Positions 1-6,764 of a stretch of 12,636 nt of DNA are shown here, one piece after another (the stretch's first letter is position 1; each line of letters starts with the position of its first letter). Origin of the DNA: an uncultured Clostridia bacterium. GTDB lineage: Bacteria > Bacillota > Clostridia > Oscillospirales > Acutalibacteraceae. The notes beneath the pieces were generated by a model that was not told the DNA's origin, did not search any database, and saw nothing but the letters and a program-made list of their open reading frames with translations. The position numbers and the translations under genes were made by a program. Location: the NCBI GenBank assembly GCA_946497265.1, contig CAMMKL010000034.1, positions 1-12,636 on the forward strand, given 5' to 3'.

Positions 1-1
1 G

Positions 2-331
2 GTACATCCCATCTGGGACGATGTAAAAACCCTGCACAACCTGCGCAAGGTCTCCATCTCCCCATGGTGCAACGAAGAAATCATGGGCGAACGGCTGCGC
101 GGCCAGCGCGTCATCTACCAGCGCAAGCCGAGCCCCAACTTCCTGGGCGTGGGAAAAACGCTGGACGAAGAAGCCGTGCGCGAGCACATTACCACCACAC
201 TTAAGGCGGCCCAGGGCTGCAAGCTGGAAATCACCCAGCGAGACGTCTACACCATTGCGAACGACGTGGATAAAGTGCGGCGTTATGTCGCTATCATCCG
301 CGACCTGATCGATAAACTGTGGCAGGGGTAA
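2..331 (+). CDS. URO-D superfamily-like protein, C-terminal fragment (5' end outside window)
   Basis: The frame is open from base 2 to the TAA at 329-331, so about 109 C-terminal residues are present and the start lies outside the window. Readable stretches include VSISPWCNEE, MGERLRG and RKPSPNFLGVG, followed by AAQGCKLEITQRDVYTI and a charged final helix. These resemble, from memory, the C-terminal part of uncharacterised clostridial proteins of the uroporphyrinogen decarboxylase / cobalamin-independent methionine synthase barrel fold, where a Trp-Cys segment and a Lys-Pro-Ser segment lie near the end. The catalytic N-terminal part cannot be seen, so substrate and reaction are unknown. It is the last gene of its transcription unit, because a strong terminator follows 19 bases after the stop. 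The family call is inference and needs a profile search. Confidence 0.6.
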   Translation, partial: VHPIWDDVKTLHNLRKVSISPWCNEEIMGERLRGQRVIYQRKPSPNFLGVGKTLDEEAVREHITTTLKAAQGCKLEITQRDVYTIANDVDKVRRYVAIIRDLIDKLWQG

Positions 332-349
332 ATTCTTGATTTATTTTAC

Positions 350-390
350 AAAAGGCCATTTGCTGAAGCTTTTTCAGCAAATGGCCTTTT
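350..390 (+). terminator. Rho-independent terminator after the URO-D-like gene
   Basis: Near-perfect inverted repeat: arm 350-367 (AAAAGGCCATTTGCTGAA) pairs with arm 373-390 around a 5-base loop. The stem is 18 bp and ends in TTTT. The A-rich 5' side and T-rich 3' side would allow it to work in both directions, but only the plus strand has a gene ending here. Confidence 0.9.
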
Positions 391-662
391 GCTTTAGGAA
401 AGAACCTTTTATCGGTTTTCCAACCTTTATAGAAAAAATGGTCAAAAAAGAGGATTGGGTTCGATATGGATTTCAATAAAAGACTAAGAGGGTTAGCGGA
501 TAAGGCCAGGTTGGTAGCTCCGCTTTTTTGTGTGAACGATAAATTGGTGAATGTTAAGCCACGGCTTAGCAGGGGGAAACCTGTGAGCTGTACCGAAAAA
601 ATATTTTCTCCATAACAAAAAATAAAAAGCCACGCGCAGGGGGCGCTTACAAACAATAGCCG
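391..662. other. Gene-poor AT-rich intergenic region with repeat fragments
   Basis: No convincing gene is seen. Bases 393-440 resemble bases 9465-9507 elsewhere in the window (see the repeat entries). Bases 495-529 form a possible weak terminator: a 6-bp stem AGCGGA/TCCGCT, an 18-base loop and a run of T. An open frame of 49 codons (466-615) starts MDFNKRLRGL and is lysine- and arginine-rich. Its ribosome site is only moderate (AGAGGA, about 11 bases upstream), its codons (AGA, CTA, TTA) differ from those of the neighbouring genes, and the possible terminator lies inside it, so it is probably not a gene. Bases 643-652 carry the GCGCTTACAA motif found at both ends of the 9.5-10.2 kb element. 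Confidence 0.5.
393..440. repeat. Dispersed repeat, copy 1
   Basis: This stretch (core GAAAGAACCTTTTATCGG, then TTTTCCAACC and AAAAAATG) closely matches bases 9465-9507. By eye most positions agree over about 45 bases, with few gaps. Both copies begin directly after the T-tract of a rho-independent terminator and are in the same orientation. Function unknown. Confidence 0.6.
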
Positions 663-691
663 TTGCTTCCCTTGTAAAACTGTGCTAAAAT
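663..691 (+). promoter_or_regulatory. Sigma-A type promoter with extended -10 for the aminotransferase operon
   Basis: A -35-like TTGCTT (663-668) is separated by 17 bases from TAAAAT (686-691), which is preceded by TGC (683-685), giving an extended -10. The predicted transcript would start near base 698. That makes an ATG at 700 an unlikely start codon and favours the ATG at 760. Confidence 0.7.
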
Positions 692-759
692 AAGGAATCA
701 TGCGGGTTTCCCTGCCGAATGGTTCGGGCGCCCGCAAAGAAAAAAGGTTGGTGTATCAA

Positions 760-1959
760 ATGGAATATACGTTTTCTGAACGTGCTAAAAATTTAAAACC
801 GTCCGCGATTCGTGAAATTTTTAAGTACGCCGCGGACCCTTCCGTAATTTCCCTTTCCGCCGGCAACCCCGCTCCGGAAGCCTTCCCTTCCGAGGCCATC
901 GCCAAAATTTCCAGTAAGCTTTTGTCCGAAAACCCGGTGGCCGCGCTGCAGTACAGCGTTACCGAGGGGTACCCTGCCCTTCGGGAGCATTTAAAGGATT
1001 ACCTGAAATCCCGCCACAACATCGGCCGCGCATTCGACGACCTGATCATTACCTCCGGCGCGCAGCAGGTGATGGACCTTGCCACCAAGGCTTTGTGCAA
1101 TTCGGGGGACGTCATCCTTTGCGAAGCCCCCAGCTTCATCGGTTCCCTGAACTCCTTCCGTTCCTACGGCGTTCGCCTGCGCGGCATCCCGATGGAAGAA
1201 GACGGCATCGAGCTGGCTGCTTTGGAACAGGCGCTCAAAGAAGAGCCGAACGCACGTTTCCTGTACACCATCCCCAATTTCCAGAATCCCTCCGGCATTA
1301 CCATGAGCCTGGAAAAACGCCGGGCCGTTTACGCCCTTGCCAAACAATACAACGTCCTCATCTTAGAGGACAACCCCTATGGGGATCTGCGCATTGCAGG
1401 CGAGCATATCCCCGCCATCAAGTCGATGGATGAAGACGGGCTGGTAATCTATGCGGGCAGCTTTTCCAAAGTGCTTTCACCCGGTATGCGCGTGGGCTAC
1501 GCCGTAGCGCCCGCCCCAATCGCTCAAAAAATGATCGTCTGCAAGCAGGGCGAAGACGTACACACCAACATCTGGGCGCAGATCATTGCCGACGAGTTCC
1601 TGACCACTTGTGATTTTGACGCGCATCTGGAACGGCTCCGCGCCCTATACCGCAAAAAGGCGCGCTACGCCATGGATCTGCTCGACCGGTATCTGCTTCC
1701 CGCAGGCGTGACCTATACCCCCATTGAGGGCGGCCTCTTCCTGTGGTGCCGCCTGCCGGACGGCGTGGACATGAACGCCTTCTGTAAAGAAGCCGTTTTG
1801 CGCAAGGTGTGCGTCGTGCCGGGCGTGGCGTTCCTGACCGACGAAAGCGAGCCCTGCCAGTGCTTCCGCATCAATTTTTCCACCCCTACCGACGAACAGC
1901 TTGCCAAAGGCATCCAAATCCTAGGGGAACTGGCCCGGGAAGTCGTCGCAACAAAATAA
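760..1959 (+). CDS. PLP-dependent class I/II aminotransferase
   Basis: A 399-residue cytoplasmic aminotransferase of fold type I, resembling the 2-aminoadipate / aromatic / branched-chain transaminase (LysN, MocR catalytic domain) group. Visible landmarks are SLSAGNPAPEAFP near residue 31, the cofactor loop SGAQQ (99-103), NFQNPSG (173-179, Asn contacting the PLP ring oxygen), EDNPYGDLR (Asp204 and Tyr207), the Schiff-base lysine Lys237 in GSFSKVLSPGMRVG, and the substrate-carboxylate arginine Arg370 in CFRINFS. The length is normal for the family and there is no N-terminal GntR domain. An in-frame ATG at 700 would lie almost on the predicted transcription start, so the start at 760 is preferred, although its ribosome site (AAAGG, 743-747) is weak and 12 bases away. 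trpS follows after 37 bases without a terminator. The link to trpS hints at an aromatic substrate, but this is inference and the substrate cannot be read from the sequence. Confidence 0.9.
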   Translation: MEYTFSERAKNLKPSAIREIFKYAADPSVISLSAGNPAPEAFPSEAIAKISSKLLSENPVAALQYSVTEGYPALREHLKDYLKSRHNIGRAFDDLIITSGAQQVMDLATKALCNSGDVILCEAPSFIGSLNSFRSYGVRLRGIPMEEDGIELAALEQALKEEPNARFLYTIPNFQNPSGITMSLEKRRAVYALAKQYNVLILEDNPYGDLRIAGEHIPAIKSMDEDGLVIYAGSFSKVLSPGMRVGYAVAPAPIAQKMIVCKQGEDVHTNIWAQIIADEFLTTCDFDAHLERLRALYRKKARYAMDLLDRYLLPAGVTYTPIEGGLFLWCRLPDGVDMNAFCKEAVLRKVCVVPGVAFLTDESEPCQCFRINFSTPTDEQLAKGIQILGELAREVVATK

Positions 1960-1996
1960 ACAAGCCATCCCATAAAAAATGGAGGATATTTAGTCT

Positions 1997-3022
1997 ATGG
2001 AAAACATCACATCCCCCGCGCCGGAGCGCAAAAAAGTAATCTTCAGCGCCATCCAGCCCAGCGGCACCATTACGCTTGGAAACTATCTGGGCGCGGTGAA
2101 GAACTGGGTGCAGCTGCAGGAGGAATACAACTGCATTTTCGCTCTGGCCGACCTGCACACCATCACCGTGCGCCAGGAACCCGCCAAGTTCCGTCAGAAC
2201 ACCCTGCAGGCTTACGCCCTGCTGCTGGCCTGCGGCATTGATCCCGAAAAAAGCCTCTTTTTCATCCAGAGCCACGTGCATACCCACGCCGAGCTCGCCT
2301 GGCTGTTAAACTGCTACACCCAATTTGGGGAGCTTTCCCGCATGACGCAGTTTAAGGACAAGGCGGCCTCCCACGCCGATAATGTAAACGCCGGCCTGTT
2401 TACCTACCCCTGCCTGATGGCGGCCGATATTTTGGCCTATTAGGCCGACCTGGTGCCCGTAGGCGCAGACCAAAAGCAGCACCTGGAGCTTACCCGCAAC
2501 ATTGCCGTGCGTTTTAACGGCGTATACGGCGACACTTTCCGGGTGCCGGACCCCTACATCCCCCAAACCGGCGCGCGCGTCATGTCCCTGCAGGAGCCGG
2601 GCAAAAAGATGTCAAAATCCGACGCTAACGTAAACGCCTGGGTCGCCGTACTGGATAAACCGGAAGACATCATGCGTAAATTCAAGCGCGCCGTAACCGA
2701 TAGCGAGGCTTGTGTGCGCTACGCCGAAGGCAAGGACGGCATCAACAACCTGATGGGAATCTATTCGGCGATGACCGGAAAAAGCTATGCCGAAATCGAA
2801 CGGGAATTCGAAGGCAAAGGCTACGGAGACTTTAAAACAGCCGTGGGGGAATCGGTGGTAAACGCCCTGCGGCCGATTCAGGAGCGCTATCAGGAACTGA
2901 TCAAAGACAAGGCCTACCTGGAAAAATGCTACACCGAAAGCGCGCAGACGGCGCTGCGCATTTCTCAGCGCACGCTGGACAAAGCCATGCGCAAAATCGG
3001 CTACGTAAAGCGGGGCTTTTAA
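1997..3022 (+). pseudogene. trpS: Tryptophan--tRNA ligase, interrupted by an in-frame TAG at codon 149
   Basis: This encodes tryptophanyl-tRNA synthetase, the class Ic enzyme that charges tRNA-Trp. Together the two halves give 341 codons, the usual length. The first half carries the nucleotide-binding motif as IQPSGTITLGNYLGAV (the family's HIGH equivalent), and the second half carries GKKMSKSDAN (KMSKS loop) and VPVGADQKQHLELTR. The frame is broken once, by TAG at 2441-2443, between AADILAY and ADLVPVG. Many relatives have Gln at this place, so a single CAG-to-TAG change explains it. The reading frame is otherwise undamaged. A restart at GTG 2453 would lack the ATP-binding half. The start ATG follows GGAGGA (1981-1986) by 10 bases. 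Either the gene is newly inactivated with another trpS elsewhere, or the codon is suppressed, or the base is a sequence error. The identity of the gene is certain; its functional state is not. Confidence 0.93.
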
Positions 3023-3071
3023 TTACGATGAAAAACGCCGTTTAAGAAGAGTGATTTAGAGGGAAATGCCT

Positions 3072-3937
3072 ATGAACTATCGCTTGTATAGAGGAAAAGA
3101 GGTCATGCTTTGCGACGGTTTGCGGATCGCATTCAACACGCTTGCCGAGAAAACGTTCCAATTGTCGTTTGAACACTGGTATCAGGATGGATATTGGACG
3201 TTCCCTACACGTTGTTTGACGGCAATACCGCCGTTGCCAACGTTGCGGTAAACCGCATGGAGCTGCTCTGGCAGGGAAAACAGCGCCATTATATCCAGCT
3301 CGGCACGGTGATGACCGATCCCGCTTACCGTAACCGAGGTCTTGCGCGTTTTTTGATGCGCGAGGTTCTGCAAGACTGGGAATCCCGGTGTGACGGTATG
3401 TTCCTTTTTGCAAACGAAAGCGTTCTGGATTTTTATCCCAGATTTGGCTTTCAAATGCAGGCGGAGTACGAGTTCCGCGCTGCGGTCGAAAACCCGGCCG
3501 GCTCCGCGAGAAGGCTAAACTTAAGCCTGCCGCAGGACCGAGAATTGCTGGAACGCCGGTATGCCGCAACCAATCCCTATTCCGCACTTCAGGTTATCTG
3601 CAATTTCGGCCTGCTCATGTTTTACTGCGGTTCTTTCCTGAAAGACTGTGTTTACTACGAACCTACGAGCGACGCAATCGTGATAGCCGAGCAGGAGGGG
3701 AAGGTGCTGCATTGCCTGGACGCCTTCTGCAACGCGGGCATGGCACTCAGCGAAGTGATCCGGCTGGCTGCGCCTCCGGGAACCGAGTCCGTTGTGTTGG
3801 GCTTTCCCCCTATGGATGCTTCACCGTATCAGGCAGAACCCGTTGCGAAGGGCAGCGACGCGTTGTTTGTCCTACAAAACAAGGAAAACCCTTTTGCGCA
3901 GCAAAAACTCCGGTTCCCGGAATTGGCTCATACATAA
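3072..3937 (+). pseudogene. GNAT-family N-acetyltransferase, split by a frameshift near 3197-3200
   Basis: The N-terminal piece (MNYRLYRGKEVM up to WYQDGYW, ending at base 3197) lies in one frame. The remainder (DVPYTLFDGN onward to the stop at 3935-3937) continues in another. The acetyl-CoA-binding motif A is visible as VMTDPAYRNRGLARFLMREVL, in a protein that acetylates an unidentified amine. From memory, relatives have about four residues (Thr-Asp-Arg-Tyr-like) between GYW and the Pro-Tyr-(Ser/Thr)-Leu segment. This suggests a loss of about 10 bases (any length of 3n+1) between short AC repeats. The ATG at 3072 is preferred over 3066 because GAGGG (3059-3063) is 8 bases upstream of it. The gene sits 49 bases after trpS and is the last of the operon. 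A restart at TTG 3194 would give a 247-residue protein that keeps the acetyl-CoA motif, so some activity cannot be excluded. Confidence 0.75.
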
Positions 3938-3971
3938 AAAACCGGCTTGCCGGTATCTTCATTGAAATCCT

Positions 3972-4010
3972 ATTACGGAGAAAGCGGTCTGCTTTCTCCG
4001 TAATTTTTTT
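3972..4010 (+). terminator. Rho-independent terminator closing the aminotransferase-trpS-GNAT operon
   Basis: Perfect 14-bp stem, ATTACGGAGAAAGC (3972-3985) pairing with 3991-4004 around the loop GGTCT, followed by a run of T. It separates the operon from the sigma factor module that follows. Confidence 0.93.
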
Positions 4011-4052
4011 GCTGTAATACCGAAAACGCTTGTCCATTTTGCTAGGGTATTC

Positions 4053-4061
4053 TGTTATATA
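4053..4061 (+). promoter_or_regulatory. Candidate extended -10 promoter of the sigma factor operon
   Basis: TGT followed by TATATA (4056-4061) lies about 26 bases before the TTG start of the sigma factor gene. The best -35 (TTGTCC, 4030-4035) is 20 bases upstream, which is too far for a standard promoter, so the call rests on the extended -10. No AAC-type -35 box of ECF autoregulated promoters was identified with confidence. Confidence 0.4.
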
Positions 4062-4086
4062 TATAGGAGAGGGGAGGGAGAGGCGT

Positions 4087-4647
4087 TTGGAACATGATAC
4101 CGACGATCAATTGGTCGCTTTGATCCTGCGCGGCGACGTTAGCGCGATGGAACTTCTGACACACCGGTATTATGCAAAGGTATATGCGTACTGCGCGCGT
4201 CACTTGGGGGATCCTATCGCCGCACAGGATATCACACAGGAAGTCTTCCTAAAGCTATTGCAGTCAGCGGGTTCTTACCGCCCCCGCGGTAAATTTGCAG
4301 GCTGGTTGATGACCATCGCCGTGAACTGCTGCCGCACCTATCTTTCGAGCGCCTATCATCGGCATGCAAGCGCTTTTCTCCCCGTGGAAACCCTTCGCTT
4401 GCCTGCGGAAGGCACGGTGGAAGAAAACGCGGAGCGCGCCTCGTTAACAGATGTGGTACGCGCTGCCCTGCTGGAGCTTCCGGCCCCCCAGAGGGAAACC
4501 CTGCTCCTACGATTTTACGGCGGCTATACGCTTTCGGAAATTTCCCGTATCACAGGTGCCCCCCTGCCTACCGTTAAGTACCGCATCCGTCAGGCATACA
4601 AGCGGCTGAAAATAATGCTAAAGGAGGACCTTTATGAAGAAGATTAG
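4087..4647 (+). CDS. ECF-type RNA polymerase sigma factor
   Basis: A 186-residue sigma-70 family protein with only regions 2 and 4, the extracytoplasmic-function layout. Region 2 spans about residues 22-90 (HRYYAKVYAYCARHLGD, AAQDITQEVFLKLL, then GKFAGWLMTIAVNCCRTYL, the -10-recognising part). Region 4 spans about 124-176 (LPAPQRETLLLRFYGGYTL, then SEISRITGAPLPTVKYRIRQ, the -35-binding helix-turn-helix). The start is taken as TTG 4087 because a strong purine-rich ribosome site (GGAGG, 4073-4077) lies 9 bases upstream. The frame is open further upstream to 4030, but that part has no ribosome site and encodes no family sequence. The stop TAG (4645-4647) lies 14 bases inside the next gene, so the two are probably translationally coupled. 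It likely directs transcription of the downstream membrane and ABC genes, perhaps in response to envelope or antimicrobial stress; the signal is unknown. Confidence 0.9.
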   Translation: MEHDTDDQLVALILRGDVSAMELLTHRYYAKVYAYCARHLGDPIAAQDITQEVFLKLLQSAGSYRPRGKFAGWLMTIAVNCCRTYLSSAYHRHASAFLPVETLRLPAEGTVEENAERASLTDVVRAALLELPAPQRETLLLRFYGGYTLSEISRITGAPLPTVKYRIRQAYKRLKIMLKEDLYEED

Positions 4648-5428
4648 CTCCCCACAGGTGCATGATGATACCCGTTTGGGCTTGGACGATGCACTGCGCC
4701 GCGCGCTTTTGGCGGATACCGTCCCCGTCCCACCGGCCGGCGAAGAGGGGCTATTGCATCGTTTGCGTCCGGTTCTGCAACGGCGCGGTAAAATCTCCCC
4801 CTCCGCACGCCTGTTTTGCTGCATGAGGTCTGAGCTTACAGCCCTTCCCGTCCATTATCTGTGCGTAAGCCTCCTACTTGCCGGTCTGGTTGTTTTCTTG
4901 GCCTGCCGTATCCAACCGAAAACCCTTATTCCCTGGATGGCGTTTTTGCCTTCGTTCCCGGTATCCGCTGCGCTCGCCATGCTTACCTCGGCGCGCAGCA
5001 GATGCCTTTCCGAGCTGGCAGCTACCTTTTTGTTCGATTTCCGACAACTTCTTATGGCTCGGCTCCTGCTTTGCGCCGCTTATATCCTCCTACTGAGCGC
5101 GGCGGTCCTGGTTGCCGCCCCTTTCCTTGCCGTGCAGGGAGCACTTGTTTTTTCTTCCTCTCTTCTGTTGTGCGGTACCGTTGCTTTATTTTTCCTACGT
5201 TTTCGCTGGGCGCTGTTCGGAGCGGGCGCAATACCGCCGGTATGGGGCGGTTGTGCCATGCTGCTGCAACACTGGGGAACCCGGCGTGCGGGCTGCACCG
5301 CCGTTTCCCTTACTCCGCTGCTGGCAATCGCCATAGCCTCTTTGCTCTTCTTCATCGGCCAGCTCATCCATCTCCGTAGATCGTCCCTTTCCACCCCCGC
5401 GCTTACTGTCACATCTATTATATATTAA
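4634..5428 (+). CDS. Six-helix membrane protein downstream of the sigma factor, candidate anti-sigma factor
   Basis: A 264-residue protein that I cannot assign to a named family. Residues 1-70 are charged and soluble (predicted cytoplasmic). Six hydrophobic helices follow at about 73-91, 98-119, 142-162, 168-189, 194-212 and 224-246. The start ATG overlaps the end of the sigma gene, with AAGGAGG at 4621-4627, so it should be made in step with the sigma factor. That arrangement is usual for membrane-bound anti-sigma factors, with the N-terminal domain as the likely sigma-binding part. However, there is no HxxxCxxC zinc-binding motif and no recognisable anti-sigma domain. It could instead be an accessory membrane subunit of the ABC transporter. 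The ABC-2 permease gene starts 16 bases after its stop. The membrane topology is supported by the sequence; the anti-sigma role is inference. Confidence 0.75.
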   Translation: MKKISSPQVHDDTRLGLDDALRRALLADTVPVPPAGEEGLLHRLRPVLQRRGKISPSARLFCCMRSELTALPVHYLCVSLLLAGLVVFLACRIQPKTLIPWMAFLPSFPVSAALAMLTSARSRCLSELAATFLFDFRQLLMARLLLCAAYILLLSAAVLVAAPFLAVQGALVFSSSLLLCGTVALFFLRFRWALFGAGAIPPVWGGCAMLLQHWGTRRAGCTAVSLTPLLAIAIASLLFFIGQLIHLRRSSLSTPALTVTSIIY

Positions 5429-5444
5429 AAAAGGAGGCTTTATC

Positions 5445-6764
5445 ATGGGAAAACAAATACTTTGGGAACTGCGGAAAAGCTTCTGCCGCCGTTCCTTTTT
5501 GATTCTCTTCGCCATAGCCGCCCTGTTGACCACCTGGCTTACCCTACAGTCCGCGCAGTCGGACGCCGAAAACATGCCCTCTTGGGGGTATGGCAAGGAA
5601 TATATGGATCTGGTCCAACAATACGAAGGGCGCACTTCGGAGGAATTCGACGAAATCCGGGCGGAACAGGAAGCCTTGCGCGCCGCGCATCCGGAAGCTT
5701 ACGACTGCGAAGCTCCCGGCCTTAGCGACCAGGAATACCAGGAACGGGTGGAAAGGTCGTTCGCATACGACAGCTTTCTTTTTTTCCTGGAGCCCCCGAA
5801 CCCGTACATCTCCCCGTATCCTTTTTTTACCCGCACCTATCTAAAAGAGAATTCTGAGGAAATCGATGCCGCATTTTGTACCCACCCAGATGCATACGGC
5901 GTCCGGGCACTGCAAAAGGTGGAGGAATGGCTTGCTGCGGAGCCAGTGCGCACCGTCATACCTCCGCTGGGCAATCAAAGCTATGTTACCGTCGGATTGC
6001 TGCAATCCACCGATAATGGGATAGTAGTCCCGCTCTTCACCGCTTTTCTTATCCTTCTGCTTGCCGCTCCCATCTATACCCAGGAAGCCAAAAGCGATAT
6101 GGACGCCCTTCTCCTTACCTCCCGCCGGGGCAAACGGCAGGCGCTTTGCGCCAAAAGCATCGCCGTCCTTCTATCCTGTGTTACCCTCTCGGCCGTACTG
6201 CAACTTTTACAGCTTCTGTGCTACAGCTTTTTCTTTTCGATCCCCTGGGAGGTATCGTTTGCCTCTCTGAACGATTTTTCTTCCTATCTGGAGGGCGCGT
6301 ATGTCGGCCTTAGCCTGGGGCAGGTGTACCTGATTTACTTTGGCCTCCGGCTGCTGGGTTCCGCGGCGCTCGGGCTTGCCGTCATGTTTCTGTCCTCCCG
6401 GAGCAAAAATCCGCTGCTCCCGATTGGGGCGGGCGCCCTCTTGTATCTCTATCCTTTTTTGTTCCACGCCGTTTCCTCTCGGCCCTGGGAAACCCTGGCG
6501 GAAGCCGTGGAACAGGCCGGAAAGGGCTTGCCGGAGCTTTTGAACTGGTTGCAAGCCGCAAGCATCGCCGGTTCCCAGGCGGGAGGCTTTTTAAACGTCT
6601 GGTTTGGCTATTATGTAAACTTTTTTGGCTGCCCCATCCCGGCCTTCCTGCCGGCCGTGCTCTTCTCTCTCCTTGTGATACTATTCGCCCTGTTTACGCC
6701 CGGATTTTACCGGCGCAGGCACTTGGGCCGTTCCCATAAAAGAAAGGAGGCATCCGCATGCTGA
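5445..6764 (+). CDS. ABC-2 type transporter permease
   Basis: A 439-residue integral membrane permease. One hydrophobic helix lies near the N-terminus (about 17-36). A large polar loop of about 150 residues (37-190), presumably outside the membrane, carries many acidic and aromatic residues. Five further helices follow at about 192-211, 238-264, 291-316, 321-343 and 398-419, and the C-terminal tail is basic. After the second helix, residues 211-230 read YTQEAKSDMDALLLTSRRGK. This matches the cytoplasmic coupling segment of ABC-2 permeases, which commonly has Glu, Leu-Leu-Leu and Ser-x-Arg at this place. The ribosome site AAGGAGG (5431-5437) is optimal. The stop TGA overlaps the start of the ATPase gene by 7 bases, so permease and ATPase are coupled and probably form one transporter. 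The exported substrate is not evident; peptide antibiotics or lipids are possibilities only. Confidence 0.87.
   Translation: MGKQILWELRKSFCRRSFLILFAIAALLTTWLTLQSAQSDAENMPSWGYGKEYMDLVQQYEGRTSEEFDEIRAEQEALRAAHPEAYDCEAPGLSDQEYQERVERSFAYDSFLFFLEPPNPYISPYPFFTRTYLKENSEEIDAAFCTHPDAYGVRALQKVEEWLAAEPVRTVIPPLGNQSYVTVGLLQSTDNGIVVPLFTAFLILLLAAPIYTQEAKSDMDALLLTSRRGKRQALCAKSIAVLLSCVTLSAVLQLLQLLCYSFFFSIPWEVSFASLNDFSSYLEGAYVGLSLGQVYLIYFGLRLLGSAALGLAVMFLSSRSKNPLLPIGAGALLYLYPFLFHAVSSRPWETLAEAVEQAGKGLPELLNWLQAASIAGSQAGGFLNVWFGYYVNFFGCPIPAFLPAVLFSLLVILFALFTPGFYRRRHLGRSHKRKEASAC

Noticed and set aside
440..640. Riboswitch upstream of the aminotransferase operon
   Set aside because: Short hairpins are present, but no conserved riboswitch core (c-di-GMP, preQ1, SAM or T-box) was recognised, and the operon promoter at 663-691 lies downstream, so this stretch would not be in the leader RNA.
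294..737. Minus-strand open frame of 147 codons
   Set aside because: It runs through the terminator hairpin and AT-rich intergenic DNA, has no ribosome site or recognisable protein pattern, and covers the promoter at 663-691.
700..759. Start of the aminotransferase at ATG 700
   Set aside because: It would fall at the predicted transcription start and add 20 residues with no family similarity; ATG 760 gives the usual family length.
2441..2443. General reassignment of UAG to an amino acid (for example Gln, as in some phage codes, or pyrrolysine)
   Set aside because: The sigma factor gene (4645-4647) and the ABC-F gene (10545-10547) end in TAG at the normal family length, so UAG acts as a stop here. 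No pyl genes are seen.
3042..3587. Minus-strand open frame of 181 codons over the acetyltransferase
   Set aside because: The plus strand shows a clear GNAT acetyl-CoA motif; the minus frame has repetitive Arg/Pro/Gly composition typical of an antisense frame.
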